Shown here in pieces: positions 1-12,100 of a stretch of DNA of 64,000 nucleotides. A program made the position numbers and the translations under genes. Each line of letters opens with the position of its first letter. Position 1 is the first letter of the stretch. Below the pieces are notes generated by a model, which made no database searches, was not told the DNA's origin, and was given only the letters and a program-made list of their open reading frames with translations. Source of the DNA: Nitzschia sp. DOCU1 (taxonomy: Eukaryota > Bacillariophyta > Bacillariophyceae > Bacillariales > Bacillariaceae). The stretch spans positions 1,426,001 through 1,490,000 of the forward strand of contig OX595999.1 in the NCBI GenBank assembly GCA_951394045.1. The letters run 5' to 3'.

Positions 1-497
1 TCATTCCAAGATTAGCGCCACTTGTTCCAAGATAATGAGGCCTTGAGGCAAGAATTTGTTTTGTTTTGTATGGTGGTACTGACCACTTTTGCGATGGCGA
101 ACCTCCGTGTATTTTGTTGCCGAGAAAAGTGCCCTGTATCGTACAAACCACGCAACCACGCAAGTTCACACGAGGTATTTATGTCAGTGAGAAATGACGA
201 CTAATAGTTGTGCAACTCCGCGCATTGATGAAGAATGACCATCGCACGAAGTTCTCTGATAATGGGCATATATTTTCGAGACTCGAAAGATCCTCGTATT
301 TATTGGACAGGTACGTCCGTCGCCACGCAGGTTGTTAAATGAAGCTCTCCTATTTTCCAGCCAAACATCTTCAAACAAAACCACCAAAGATCCATCGGCT
401 TCCGATGGGCTACGTACGCTCGTGGCCATCCTCCAAGAAGATATTGGCGCCGTTAGTTTCAAAGGTGATTTCCACTTTGTGGGGACTGACCTCCCAG
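1..497. other. Left-edge spacer, no gene seen
   Basis: Short open frames occur on both strands here but none resembles a known domain, and the longest overlap one another without shared composition. The segment holds the presumed 3' flank of the minus-strand gene that ends at 498. Confidence 0.5.
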
Positions 498-1785
498 TTA
501 CGTCCGCATCATCTTCGTCCTCTGAAGGGGGTTCAATGGGCTAGCAACGCCAGTTGGCAAGGGGCGACGCAGGGAGGGTGGAATGTCAAACGTTCGCTCG
601 AAAAGCTGCTTGTGTCCAATCGAGGAGTCTGGGGCGTTTTGACGGACACTGGCCGGCAGCATCCAAGGTGCAAGTCCTAGCAAGATGTTCGAGCCAAAGC
701 CGGCGTTTGGTCGGATGTCCCGATTGACTGGAGAATCTGTGGTTAGTATCAGCTGATCACGGTCATTATAGCCAAGATACTTGTTGGAATTCGCTGGCTT
801 GATCCTAAATCCAGCCCGGTTGTATTCGAGAAGGATTGGATTGGTACCGGAGGGCACAGCTCCCCAGTCCCGTCTTACAACCATGGCTCTTCCGTTGGAA
901 CACACTTGAATTGTAAGTTGTACCCACTTATTCGAAGTTCCGGCGTAGAACTGGCACTCGTGCACTGGATCAAGGGACCTAAGAAAGGCGTCTCCAACGG
1001 CATTCCCTTGGTTCCTCGCGACAAGTTTGCCTTGCACTTTGCCAAGGTAAAAGCCTTGCGGACTGGACTTGATTCGGACGCCACGAATGGCATTTCTGAT
1101 GATAGGCCATCGGTGTGAATCCGTTGCTGCATAGTCTTCCAAGTTCACATGCTCGTTGACAAGGGTCAGGCAGGTTTTGGAGTCATATGAACAAATTTCA
1201 ACTGATCCGTCGCCGCACTCGACAAGACGCCAACTTGTCGTAGAAGACCAACAAGGGGGTATAGTTGAATCGACTGAGACAAAACCAACCTGATTCTCTT
1301 CATTGCCTGCCAATGTGAGACGAGTGTGGTCAAGCCGACAGCTTATCAGGCACAATTCGCCACCGACAAATCATATTTTCCCACTGGCATTCTTTGGGGA
1401 CTCCTTCACCATCATCAAAAGGCACGACATCGACATGCCCGTTCGATGAGCAGGCGAGACGGACTCGGAGAGCTGGGCACTGGATCTCAACTGTACCTGG
1501 GGCATCTGGCCTGGGGGAAATAAGTTTCATCAACCAGTCATCATGGCAAAGAAAGGAAAGTCCCACATCTTGCCAGTTCGGCCCGTACGCCAAAGACCGC
1601 TCATTGTCGTGCCGGGTAATTGTATCGTTGCGCAGTATCCACAACGCATCAACATTACAAGTTACACTTGTCGAAATAGTTCCGTCCTCGTGAATGGCTA
1701 TATACAGTGCAGTCGAATCCGACTCTAGATAGCATCTCGGCTCGAGGTCATAGCTGGGAATACAAGTAACCGCAGGTTGGGCCAT
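498..1785 (-). CDS. Beta-trefoil/fascin-like repeat protein, frame-broken
   Basis: Two minus-strand frames form one protein-like unit. The first starts at the ATG at 1785 and runs 151 residues to a stop at 1330. The second is open from about 1355 to 498 (about 285 residues). Both have the same texture: repeated short beta-strand units with Trp near unit ends (WRIV, WRLVE) followed by Cys/Leu-rich strands (CRLDHTRLTL, CLTLVNEHV). This suggests repeated beta-trefoil modules of the actin-crosslinking/ricin-B/fascin type. The frames overlap by only 26 nt and the residues run on smoothly if the frame changes near 1340. No GT-AG intron of normal size fits, so this is a one-base frameshift (mutation or assembly error). 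The trefoil assignment is an inference from repeat texture, not from a diagnostic motif; the function is unknown. Confidence 0.5.
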
Positions 1786-2282
1786 TGTCGTTTTGGCTCA
1801 AAAGTTGGGATGGTCCAAATGTGGGCAAAGTGGCTGCTTTTTCAATTGTGTGCTGGGCCGGTACGGGTGAAAATCTCAATTGTCGAATTGTAGCTTTTCA
1901 CGACGGCCCACTACAAAAGATCGGACACTCTCCCCATTGGTGGTTTGAAATGTTCATTCTAGCGATTGTAATACCATGTACTGTCAATTATTCTTTGAGG
2001 GAAATCTTCTTCTCAGCGCACTCAAAAGAAAAGGCGGAAACAAGACCGACTCTAAGTGTCGACATGGGACTTCGGTATAGTTCTAGACTTGCCACACTAC
2101 AGAAAACTTACGTTCACCTAGACCTAAGAAATGAAAGTTTTAGCCGATGCCAGCGTCTTGGGCCCTATCTACACCAGCTGCTGGTACAATGTCTAAATTC
2201 GTCGAAAGTACGGCAAAGCCACTCTGCTACTACTAGATCTCATTTTGACTTTCGTGCGAACTGACAGCCGCTATTGATATTG
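1786..2282. other. Spacer between two minus-strand genes
   Basis: A plus-strand frame is open through most of this stretch but begins without ATG and shows no domain, so I do not call it. The segment should hold the upstream region of the trefoil-like gene and the 3' end of the C2 gene. Confidence 0.5.
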
Positions 2283-3797
2283 TTACATGTTATACTGAAG
2301 TTGTTGCTCCAACTTTTGTTTGAGCACTAGAAGTTCCTTGTTTTTGGCCTTGAGAAATTGCATCGTCGGTTGTAAGCAATTTTGATATTCTTCGGGGGTT
2401 TCCAATCGGGTTGTTTCCAATTCTTGTGTTAGTCTCTCAACTTGCTTTTCCAATCGATCCACTTCCCAACGTGGATCTGGAATCATTTCAACGTGGAATC
2501 GAATTTGAACTCGGCCGCAAGCATTCTTGGCACTATAGGTAGGAACTTGATACCACTCGACAGTCTCACCAGGTTGGGTAGGGACCATGAGACGAATCGT
2601 CCCCATGGCGTCAGGCTCGGACATGTAATCTTCATCCCAAATTCTTACAATCACAACTGCCTTACTCAGTCGAACTTCCATATCGAATCGTTCATTCCAG
2701 ACTGGGTTGAGGGTCTTTTCAATTGTTCTGGTGCGTCCCAATAATTTGCTGTTGGAATTGAGAACTTCACAATACGGATCCGACGTAGTTCGTTGACCCA
2801 AAACATTTCGATCTTTGGCAGCCAAGCCAGAACCACGTACAATCGTCATTTGAACCTTCATTTGCTCACTTGTAGCCAAGTCCCGATCCAATTCATCTTC
2901 AATGCGTTGAATCAATTCATCTGTTTCACGCTGCAATCGTCGATTTTCGGCTTGCAAATATTCCACCATGGGTAAAACGGAATTTCGATTCGCCGCTCTT
3001 TCAGCCTGAGACTTTCGTCCCTTAAAATTTGCCATGGCTTGTTCCTTGGGGTCGTTGTAAGGATCTGCACCCGCGATTTCATCTTTAAGGCGTGTAATTT
3101 CTTTTTGTAATTTTTGAATGCGTGATTGGGCCTCTATTTCTGTTTTACGAGCCTCCGGGCTGGGTTCCTCGGAGCAATCATGAACAATCAATTTTGGAAG
3201 AACAACGTCTTTGTCAACGATATCAAATTCATCTTCATCTGCCGAAAAGTCTTCTTCTTCCCCAAATCCCCAGTCGTCTTCGTCATCAGGCGCCGTCTTG
3301 TTGGCACGCATCGGCGAAGTTCCTCGTTCCTTATTCTTTTCCTTGGTGACTGTACCAGCCTTCTTTGTTTTCTTTTTTGCTTTTAATCCAACGGTTTGAA
3401 CTCGTAATAGCAACTGACCTTGGGCATTCCTCGCGGAATCTTTGGGAACTTCGTACCATCGCGTCGAATCGGTTTTCTTGGTGCTGATGGGCACTGTGAC
3501 AATGCCCATTAGATCGGGGGCTGTTAACAGATCTTGATCCCATATTTTGAATACCAGCTGGGGTTTGGGCCCTAGCAATTTGGTGACAAAATGGTTGTCA
3601 ACCGTCCAGGTAGGGTTCAGGGTTTTGAGAATGACCGGTGTTTTCCCTGCCAGCTTGTCTTCTTTGGTGGTCGGATCGTTGGCCCAAACTTCCACGTAAG
3701 GATCGCTGGTCGTACGGCGACCCAAAAGGTTTCGATCCTTGGGGGCCAAACCGCGGCCCTGAAGAATGGTGATCTGGACTTTGACTTTTTTGCCCAT
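2283..3797 (-). CDS. Double C2-domain coiled-coil protein
   Basis: The protein has 504 residues from the ATG at 3797 (MGKKVKVQ); the open frame extends upstream only through a TTG. C2-A spans about 5-135 and C2-B about 313-440. The two are near copies: each has KDRN.LG.RTTSDPY for loop 1 and a WDQD or WDED pair for loop 3, so the Asp ligands of Ca2+-dependent C2 domains are present in both. A Lys-rich stretch (about 138-170) and a very acidic segment around 180-198 containing WGFGEEEDF lie between them. Predicted coiled coils occupy about 215-300 and 445-500. The family role is Ca2+-regulated membrane or phospholipid binding; the coiled coils imply oligomerisation or tethering. It resembles no single named family, so the specific role is unknown. 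No introns are needed. Confidence 0.85.
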   Translation of the reverse strand: MGKKVKVQITILQGRGLAPKDRNLLGRRTTSDPYVEVWANDPTTKEDKLAGKTPVILKTLNPTWTVDNHFVTKLLGPKPQLVFKIWDQDLLTAPDLMGIVTVPISTKKTDSTRWYEVPKDSARNAQGQLLLRVQTVGLKAKKKTKKAGTVTKEKNKERGTSPMRANKTAPDDEDDWGFGEEEDFSADEDEFDIVDKDVVLPKLIVHDCSEEPSPEARKTEIEAQSRIQKLQKEITRLKDEIAGADPYNDPKEQAMANFKGRKSQAERAANRNSVLPMVEYLQAENRRLQRETDELIQRIEDELDRDLATSEQMKVQMTIVRGSGLAAKDRNVLGQRTTSDPYCEVLNSNSKLLGRTRTIEKTLNPVWNERFDMEVRLSKAVVIVRIWDEDYMSEPDAMGTIRLMVPTQPGETVEWYQVPTYSAKNACGRVQIRFHVEMIPDPRWEVDRLEKQVERLTQELETTRLETPEEYQNCLQPTMQFLKAKNKELLVLKQKLEQQLQYNM

Positions 3798-4614
3798 CTT
3801 TGTCGTTGTTCGTTTAATGCAAGTCTCTTTGTGCAAGGAACAGGCAAACTGGTCGATCTTGGTTCAGGCAAAGACACGAACGCGGTGGATAGAAAGCAAC
3901 TTTACTCTCAGAAGGTTGTGGTGTTGTTTGCTCCTTCTGCAGATACACTTCAACCTGGAATGAAAAGCTATGGACTCGCTGAATGAACCGGATCGTTTCG
4001 GTGCAGGTTGCCTGCCGGTCAACCTGCAGGCAACTTGGAATAATTCCATTTCGGACCACGGCTTGGTTATTCATAGATGTATGCTCCTTGATATCGTGGG
4101 GCATAAGATGGCGCCATGGTGGTAATACCACATAATACCACGTACATAACGCATTTTGTCTTCGCCAGCATTACTGGGTATTTTGCAACTCACTGGTTTC
4201 TCGCGGCGCATTCAAATGGCTTAAAAGTTTTCGTACGGTCATTCATTCGTAGTCACGAGTTCTCCCAAAGCATGATTGCATAACTATCATTCCTGTATAG
4301 TACAGTCAGTACCATTGGCTGTCTTGATTATGAATTCGAAGAAGTCAGACGTCTATCTGCCGCCGGCTGCCGCCCGGAAAATCTGCATGGCTACCGGTAG
4401 TTATCTTTCATCTCTCGCTGTCTCTCCAATTCGATCAGAGGATCAGAGTGGTAACGACAATAACAGCACAAGAGACGTCAGGGAACCGCCCCCTTCCTGT
4501 TGTCACTTCGAAGAGACCTTGAAGAAGTCGGGTTTGTACGAAGCAGCTCCTATACTACCGCTCTAGTGGTAGAAAAGCAAAGAAAAGCCCGCTTTGCTTT
4601 TGCTGCCCGCCACC
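3798..4614. other. Divergent spacer between C2 gene and GT-like gene
   Basis: This is the shared upstream region of two divergently transcribed genes. It contains a short direct repeat of TAATACCACA around 4124-4141 and one copy of the palindrome CTACCGGTAG at 4391. No credible gene is seen; short plus-strand frames overlap each other and lack domains. Confidence 0.5.
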
Positions 4615-6276
4615 ATGGCAGTTACGTTGCAAATCCGGCCCCCCAAGAATTACAACTATATGCTCGTCATTGGGTTGATTCTTGTCTTGAGTCTGGGGGC
4701 ACCCCTACTGGATTATGAAATCATTATTTCACAATTTTCATTGGATACGTTCATAGAATCTGCGACTTCCATGGCTGCCAAAACTGGTAATTCGACAGTC
4801 AAGTCGTCCGTTCCACCCAATGTGCCGACGACGACGACAAGTCAGAACGACTATGACGATGGTGACGATGATGACAATTCAGTATCAAATGACACACCGT
4901 CAGAGTCTTCGTCTATTATGAGCGCAATCACACCCGCTTCGGCTCTTGTTCAAATAAATATTCAAATTGACGATACACTGAATCCCATTCCGTGGAACGA
5001 ACAGACGCGACAAGCTTTGTTGGAAGAATTACAACAAAATCAAGGCAATCCCATTGCGCCCCGCAAGGTCATGCTCGGACGAGAAGACGACGTGACAGTC
5101 GAAGGAATCATTCTTCCAAGTGGTGCACTGGTAGTCAATGTCGACTCGAGCTATGCCTTTTGGAATGATGGGCAACCGAAACTCTGTAATTTGTTACGAC
5201 AAATGATATTGCGTCCCACTCTGAATCATGATGCTACGCTCAAATCAATGGGGCTGCCACGTCCTTTTTTGAATTTAACCATGGATTGTCAGGCTATTAT
5301 TGGTGGACTTGGCACTGGAAATTGGGTCACTGCCTTGTATGCTGTTCGCATGGCTGTCCATTTGGCCAAGGTGGATTATCAATTTCAATGTTCGGAAGAA
5401 CTAGACAAGAAAACGAATATTTTACCCTGGTTTGAGTCGCACCATGATGCTCCTTCCGCAGACAATCCGTGGCCCTATGACGACGGCCCGATACCGACCG
5501 AATCAGAAGCCTGTCCCTGGAAATATCCTGGGCTTCGTATCGATCGACTTGCCAAAGAAATCCAAAGTGATTTACGACGCATGGCGATTGCGTTAGTAGG
5601 CCCACCACCATTTCTAAAGGACGAGCAACAAGTACAACAATCGACTCGACCCCTTTATGAAAATATCGTCTTTGATGACGTCGTGATTCATTTTCGTTGT
5701 GGGGATATCATGGGAGGTGCGAATCGCAACGACTTTGGAATGATTCAATTTAGTGAATACCCCAAATGGATGTTCAATTCAACCAAGAGCGTTGGTATTT
5801 TAACACAACCCTTTGACAAGGGTCGTACGCGAGGTGTAGATCGTGGCAAAACTGAAGCTTGTGAGCAGGCGACACACTTATTGGTCAAGTTTTTACAAAA
5901 ACGCTACCCTCAAGCGGAATTTACCATTCATAATGGACCAGACGAGACATTGCCCTTAGCGTATGCACGTTTGGTCATGGCCAAACAGGCCTTTGTTTCA
6001 TTGAGTTCTTTTGGTATCTTTCCAGTGATTGGAACCTTTGGAGAAGGATATTTTCAAAGAGGAAATCGTGGTGTGAATCCCTTTGCGACGTATCTCAAAT
6101 TGCCCAATTTGCATGAAATGACGGCACCTTGGCGAACATCGAGTCAAATCAAGGGCATGGGACTCGAAAAGATTTTGCTATGGTTTGTGCAGGATGACCA
6201 TGCTCCACTAGACTCCTTTCGGAAACAAAGAGTGCGGCGACGGCTGGGTTTTCAAAACAATTCCATTGCCATCTAG
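4615..6276 (+). CDS. Type II membrane glycosyltransferase-like protein
   Basis: The 553-residue protein starts at the ATG at 4615 in a strong context (CCACCATGG); the frame is open upstream only to a TTG. A short cytosolic tail is followed by a single hydrophobic segment (about 15-38), then a Ser/Asp-rich stem (about 55-110) and a luminal domain, which is the layout of Golgi glycosyltransferases. The catalytic-like region has a VVIHFRCGDI motif near 360, similar to the HxRxGD signature of GDP-fucose protein and alpha-1,6 fucosyltransferase folds. It is followed by a conserved-looking C-terminal block with FTIHNGPDE and SSFGIFP. I infer a sugar transferase of the secretory pathway, possibly fucosyltransferase-like; donor and acceptor cannot be stated. 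Similar divergent families occur in diatoms. The gene is intronless. Confidence 0.6.
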   Translation: MAVTLQIRPPKNYNYMLVIGLILVLSLGAPLLDYEIIISQFSLDTFIESATSMAAKTGNSTVKSSVPPNVPTTTTSQNDYDDGDDDDNSVSNDTPSESSSIMSAITPASALVQINIQIDDTLNPIPWNEQTRQALLEELQQNQGNPIAPRKVMLGREDDVTVEGIILPSGALVVNVDSSYAFWNDGQPKLCNLLRQMILRPTLNHDATLKSMGLPRPFLNLTMDCQAIIGGLGTGNWVTALYAVRMAVHLAKVDYQFQCSEELDKKTNILPWFESHHDAPSADNPWPYDDGPIPTESEACPWKYPGLRIDRLAKEIQSDLRRMAIALVGPPPFLKDEQQVQQSTRPLYENIVFDDVVIHFRCGDIMGGANRNDFGMIQFSEYPKWMFNSTKSVGILTQPFDKGRTRGVDRGKTEACEQATHLLVKFLQKRYPQAEFTIHNGPDETLPLAYARLVMAKQAFVSLSSFGIFPVIGTFGEGYFQRGNRGVNPFATYLKLPNLHEMTAPWRTSSQIKGMGLEKILLWFVQDDHAPLDSFRKQRVRRRLGFQNNSIAI

Positions 6277-6519
6277 TTGGTTGTCCTTGACGACGGCGGG
6301 GGCAACTTGTGTTCTTGTGAGGCTACTACTGATTAGTACTACAAGTACCGCTGGCACTTGCAAAAATGATTGCTAAAAGGAAGCAAAAACAAAAATAGAA
6401 GCACACGGGGCAGAGAAACGCGAAGATCTCGTCATGGAGAGGTCATCAGCCACCTACTTTCTACAAAGATTTCCTCTCTACTCACCACCAGCAGAATAGA
6501 CGATGCATTCGTTCCTCTA

Positions 6520-8590
6520 TCACGGTGAGATGTTGTTTTGTAGCATGTAGTGGACGAATTGAGCGGGCAGGTGCTGAAGAGCACTCCTTCCCAAGGAGGA
6601 TGGATCATGTTGGTGCTGTCGAAAATCGCAAAAGGTGGCATTCTCCCGATGCGCACCACTTGGGGCAACGAGCTGATACATTCGCCCAAAGTCGGCACGC
6701 CCCACTCCGACGAAAATGATGGATAGAGGGACTGTACTGTACACTCCCAACTTTCGTTTCGTTTCTTGCACGTCCGGACTGATTCCATCTGTAATCACTA
6801 GCAAGACACTGTAGAGTTGCGCCTTGGATTGCTGGTGTTTCCGAGCTTGAACTGCGGCGGCTTGAATAACTTCGTCAAAGCACGTAGGCCCACTCATGGT
6901 CAAATCCGCTTCAAAGACACTCTTGTAAGCTCGCAAGATACCGTCGACTCCCGAAACTTTGGGCTCGTTGCCGCATTGAAAAATGTGACGGAGGGCTCCA
7001 TCAAATTTGCACCCAAAGCCCCAGACTGTTGTACTCAATGCACCTCTTTCCGTGTACGGAGAAACAGCATTTCCAATGGACACCATGGTCTCCTCGTAGT
7101 CGTTCAATGTTATGGGGTTTTGGTCGTGAAGGGTTCCAGGTATTCGAGGATCGCCATTGGAACTTGTAAAGTCAATCGCAATGTAAAAGTCTAGTTTCCA
7201 ACCACCATTGATATAGTCTTGAAACGTAGCGGGCGCTGCCATGGGAGTAGGCAAAGCGGCCATATCAATTGTGTAGGGATCATTGGTAGTATGACCATTG
7301 ATCAATGTGGCATTGTTGCCGTAGTCATTTGTCAAAGCAAAGGGCGGCTCGATCAAGCTTGCATTGTTTTCGTCATCCGACAGATCCATCACTTGAGCAA
7401 GCTTTACGAGCAATCGACCTACATGCTTATTGGGTTTCTTTGAGATGTTTCGTTGTAGTACAAATCCGTAATGACTGGCATCCTGTTCCGAGGCTGTGGA
7501 ATGGTTATCTCGTTGCGTATTCAAAATCATGCGGAGTGTGGTCTCGCATTCGCCAATCATGACATCTTGTGCCATCTTTTTGTGCACCAAGACGGCTAAC
7601 CGCAAGGGTCGATCCCAATCGCCATGGCACGCCGATGCCAAATCGACTTGTCCAATATCCCAAGTAGGATCCAATGAATTCTCTACCGGACTTGACCTAT
7701 ACACCACAATCCAAGACGCTTGGCATTGGCTGTTGGATGTCGCAGTAGAAGGTTGTTTGGAAATTTGAAAAATGGTATCTGGAGCATTGGCAAATGGTGA
7801 CAATTTGGACATGGCATGCCGCCCCACCAACAAATTACAAGCGGCAAATTTAAAGCGAAAGATGCGATTTTGATTCACTTTTTGAATGGGTTCCAACCGA
7901 CAAAAGACACTACCAAGTGGTAAGAGCATGACCGGTTTCGTCCTTCATGAATCCTTGGTGTTGACTTACACTCCGCCCTTGGGCAAACGCTTTATTTTGG
8001 TATGATGCTTGGATCCTAAAATATCTCCAATTTCAAAGATGGCATCTCCCAAGCTTTCTCCTTCTTGATCATCCTTGGTATTGTCGCCAGGACCTTTGCT
8101 GGTGCGGCTACCTCCAGTAGGATGTACCAGGCGAAAGACTCGGACAAAAAAGTAGCATTCCGATCCATATTCATAGGTCAATGGAAATGTCGTCGTCCAT
8201 TGTGGTCGCGAACTCTTGTGGACACTAACAATTAAGATACGAAGAATGAGTGCCTACAGACGACTTGTATCTGACCCACGATCGATCCTCCTGGACTTAC
8301 ATTTCAGTTCGTCCCCACTCGGTTTTCCGCATAATTTGCTCGTGCCCTAAACCTGTAGTTGGTGTCGTATGATTGGTGTTTGTATCGGAAACAATGTTCA
8401 AAATCGGTCCACTACGACCCTTGCTCGTTCGTCCGGATACCGACGTGACGACCGCGTATGTGTCAGGTAAACTTCGATACAGACCATGGCGAGGCAAATT
8501 ATCGGCGTTAAGTCTCAATGCCATGGTCGTTTGTAACATATCCTGTTGCGGTGCGGATGGTGAAACTGGAGCGGCATGGTCCTCGGACAT
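6520..8590 (-). CDS. Copine (two C2 domains plus vWA), three exons
   Basis: Exons run from high to low coordinates: 8590-8301, 8224-7970 and 7909-6520. The introns of 76 and 60 nt have GTAAGT donors and TAG acceptors. The spliced frame is exact and gives 644 residues starting MSEDHAAP at 8590. Exons 1 and 2 encode C2-A (LRLNADNLP, then KTEWGRTE joined across the intron to a PQWTTTF strand). Exon 3 begins with the end of C2-A and continues into C2-B, which is divergent and interrupted by low-complexity insertions. The C-terminal half is a copine-type vWA domain with a MIDAS-like DFTSSNG, a WGFGCKF block, and TDGISPD before the final strands. Copines are cytosolic proteins that bind phospholipid when Ca2+ rises and recruit partners to membranes. 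The domain order is the normal one. The intron junctions are inferred by frame continuity. Confidence 0.85.
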
Positions 8591-9133
8591 GGAACCAGAT
8601 GGATATGTTATAACCAAGAACAGAAAGAATCAAACCTAACAGAGTTCAAAGGGCGTGGTCTACTATGGAGTAGTCGCAAACTGTGCCATTGTTATCTCGT
8701 CGTTTGTGCCATTCTGGACGGAGAAACGTGATTCGACTCGATAGACTGATGTGATGTCGCTGGTGTATGTTGTTTTGCCCGTGGTGATGAAATCATCTCT
8801 GCAGTACGGGTTGCACTTTGCGTGTCTAAAAGAGCCTTTTGGTAGAGGCCGTTTGAGCACGGCCCGCGAGCACGATGAAATGGCCAGACTCGACTCGACT
8901 CGACGGAACTAGAGTAGCTCGAAACGTGGGGATGAAATCATCCGCGGGTAGTATCGGGTTGCATTTTGCATGTCTGCAAGAGCGATGCAAACAGAGAGTA
9001 GTACGTACGACGATAACTGCTAACTACAAGTAGTACGAAAATAGTCGAGACTAAATAGGGGATGTGTCTGAGATCTACTAGTGTACGAACATCCGTTTTC
9101 AGTAGCAAAAGTAGTAGCTCCAATGATAGATTT
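8591..9133. other. Spacer with an imperfect direct repeat
   Basis: This lies upstream of the copine and downstream of the CBP gene. It contains an imperfect direct repeat of about 50 bp (8786-8834 and 8931-8982) and a short ACTCG tandem run near 8887-8904. No gene was recognised. Confidence 0.55.
8786..8982. repeat. Imperfect direct repeat pair, about 50 bp units
   Basis: Both units begin GATGAAATCATC and end in a shared CGGGTTGCA..TTTGC.TGTCT..AAGAG block (8786-8834 and 8931-8982), differing by small substitutions and a few inserted bases. The intervening 96 bp are not repeated. This looks like a local duplication; function unknown. Confidence 0.65.
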
Positions 9134-12100
9134 TTATCTAGCTCCTCGGTAAACGCGGTTCATTTCTTGACGGCGACGGTCATCCATGGCCTGTTGTTGC
9201 TTCTTGAGCTGGCGGACTCGTTCCCGAATCGCCATGCAATTCGGGACGGGGCATGCCGTCGCCTTGCATTGACGGGCATGAATTTGAAGCAAGGCCCAAA
9301 TTCGTTTGCACACATTGCAACCTCCCGTGGCTTTTTGTGTGCATTGCGCTCCGTGCTTCAAGAGACCCTTCATCTTGGTACAATTGGCCGATGGGCACTT
9401 GGGTGAAGTACAGGTGGCGGCATGCAATAACAGAGTCATGTGAAGCTGGATACTGCGTTGACGCTCCTTGCGCTGGGCTTCGGTCAGCTCGGTTTGCTGG
9501 CCCGCAACAGGGATGGGTTTCAATTGGTGGGGGTGTCTTGGGGTGTTGGGATTCTGTACGCACTCGTGGCATTGGTCAAAGTCGGCACACGTGGGACAGT
9601 GGAATCGGTATCCAGACAAAATTTCTCTCGAGCACGTGGTACATTGCTGGACAAACTTGGGAGCATCGCGATTGTGCAGATGCCAGAGTACCATCATTGA
9701 CGAATGCTTGGCACGTCGCAACTGATCGAATTGGTAATGGTTGCCCTGGCAGAGGTTCAAGAAAGCTTGACGATTGTTGAGGAACTCGCAATCCAACTCT
9801 TCGACATCATCGTCTACAACCTTGACCCTACGGCCCTTGCTATCCAAGACGTAAATGGCTTCTTGGGGCTCCTCTTCCTTTTCCGTTTTGCTCTCTTCCT
9901 TCGTTTCTTCCTTTTCCTCTTTCTTGGTAGCAGGCTCATCTACTTCTTCTCGGCCTCGCTTGCGGGCCATCGCAGCGAACTTGCCCGCTCTCTGCTCCAT
10001 GGGCAAGACCTTGACAACTTGGTTTTCAGGCTCGGGAGCGGAGGTTGGGGCAGCAGCAGGAGGAGGAGGAGCTCCGTTTGCGTCAGCAGCTGGGGCCGGA
10101 ACAGGCTCAGCAGCTGGAGCAGAAACGGGACCTTCGCTTGGAACAGGCGGGGGTCCAGACGGGGAATCGGCTGTTGCAGGGGCATCGGCGATGGGGGCGT
10201 CAGTCGAAGGAACCGTGTCCTTCTTTTCTTCACCTTGGTCTTGACTGGTGCCTTCTTCTTCTCTTTCCTTTTTATCGACATCCATCGGTTTGGCGTCAGA
10301 GTCGCTGGCAGGCATAGACTCGGGCGCCGAACCCGAGACTTCTTCGGCGGCCTTTTCCGCATTTTCCTCGGTTTCGACAGCCCCGTTATCATTCTTGGGG
10401 GATTCTTCGTTGACATCTTCTGGTTTCGCCTCCTGTTTCGCATCGTCGGTACTCGTCGTTCCCTCAGGCTCGCCAGGTGTTGGCTCAGCGGCATTTTCGA
10501 CCTCGTCCGCTGGCTTGGACTCTTCCTGTGTTGGTTCTTCTGGCGGCGATTCTTCTTGCTTGGCTTTTACTGAATTCTGCGTCGCTTCTTGCTTTGCCGG
10601 ATTGCAGACGAACTTCGGGATGCCATGCTTGTCGCGATACTCTTGGATATCCTTCGGTACTACCATGTCCTCTTCCCTAGCCCCTTCCCAAGCCAGGTAG
10701 GCCACAATAAAACTTTCCTTCATCGGGTGGATCGTTTCTCCTAGTTTGACCATAACATAATCTCGACCACCTTCCTCCAGACTCTTCTGGTCCTTGCCTG
10801 GGGTCATGATCCCGCTAGCCTTGAGAGCCTCTTCGTCCAATCCAGTAGAGCGAGTCCCCCCGCGGCCGCTCTTCTTTTTCTGCTTGGCCTTGTCGTTTTT
10901 CTTCTTTTTCCCTTGCTGGTTGCCCTTCTTGCCAGTCTTCCCTTCTTCGATATCTTTGATAATATTTTCCACTTCAGCCGGGAAGTAGTCACCGTCCATG
11001 TACGGAACGACCGTAGCATCATTTTGCTTATTGGAGAAGTAGAGGTCGTACATGTTGGTGACCTTGCCGCAAATACCGCGACGCTGGCATTCGATTAGCA
11101 TGTCGATGTACCATTGTCGAAGGCGGTCATCCTTGGGAACCTTCTGTTCTTCTGGCTTCGCGTACAGAATGTAGTCATCGCCCTTCAGAGGAGGGCAGGC
11201 CCAAATGTGCGCTGTCGAATAGCCCCGCTTTCGAACGTAGTCCAAATAAGAAATCAGAATCTCATGATAGATAAAAGTCCTCATCTTCCTTGGCCTCATA
11301 TAGTGGACGCTATCCAGATAAGATACATAGACTGTCCGTTTGTTGGGCGGAGGATTATTCTCGTCGTGCTCGTAGACGTAGAGCCCAAACAGAATCACAT
11401 CAACACCGTCAAGGTTTTGGAAGACCACGATGCACTTGCAGCGGTAGCTGAATTCGTCTGGATAATTCTTGAAAGCATAACGCTTCTTCATGCGCTCTCG
11501 GACTTCGAGCTTCTTGTCCATGGACGTCACCTGACGGATTGTGATCGCTCCGCCCATCTCCACTTCCTTGATGGCGTCCTCTAGGGGAATACCCTCGGCC
11601 GCCGACTTTTTCTTGGCAGTTTCGTCCAGATGCTCTTTAACCTTCTCTCGTACATGGTTCTCGAGATATTCGGAGAGTTTGGTACGTTGAAGATCTTCCG
11701 CCATCGGCGTCGAAGACGTGCCTTCACTCTGGCCCTTCTTCTTGCGTTCCTCAATAGTACACCGAGGACACGCGTACTCGGAGCGCTGGTCCTTGTTCTG
11801 ACGAGTGTTAAAGAGCGCACAGATCTGGTGGATCCATCGTTCGCAGCGATCGCACTGCACCCAACTTTCTTCATGGACTTCATCATTCTTCTTCTTTGTC
11901 AGTTGCTCCTTACGGATAGTGATATCCCCGAGCTCAATCGGCCTGGAGTCCTTAAGTTCTTGGAAGCATAAGTGACACCAATGATACTGGTTGTTTCCTC
12001 CGACGTAGTAGTAGCTGTTTCGTCGAATCCGCTTGGAGGGACAATTAAGACCATTGCAGTAAAAGACGGGCGGCTCGAACAGAAGTTTCTCGCATCCGCA

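Noticed and set aside
184..680. Overlapping 70-110-codon frames on both strands at the left edge
   Set aside because: They overlap one another, begin at non-ATG codons in part and show no domain.
1785..2264. 159-codon plus-strand frame
   Set aside because: It starts at TTG, not ATG, has no domain and overlaps the start of the minus-strand trefoil-like gene.
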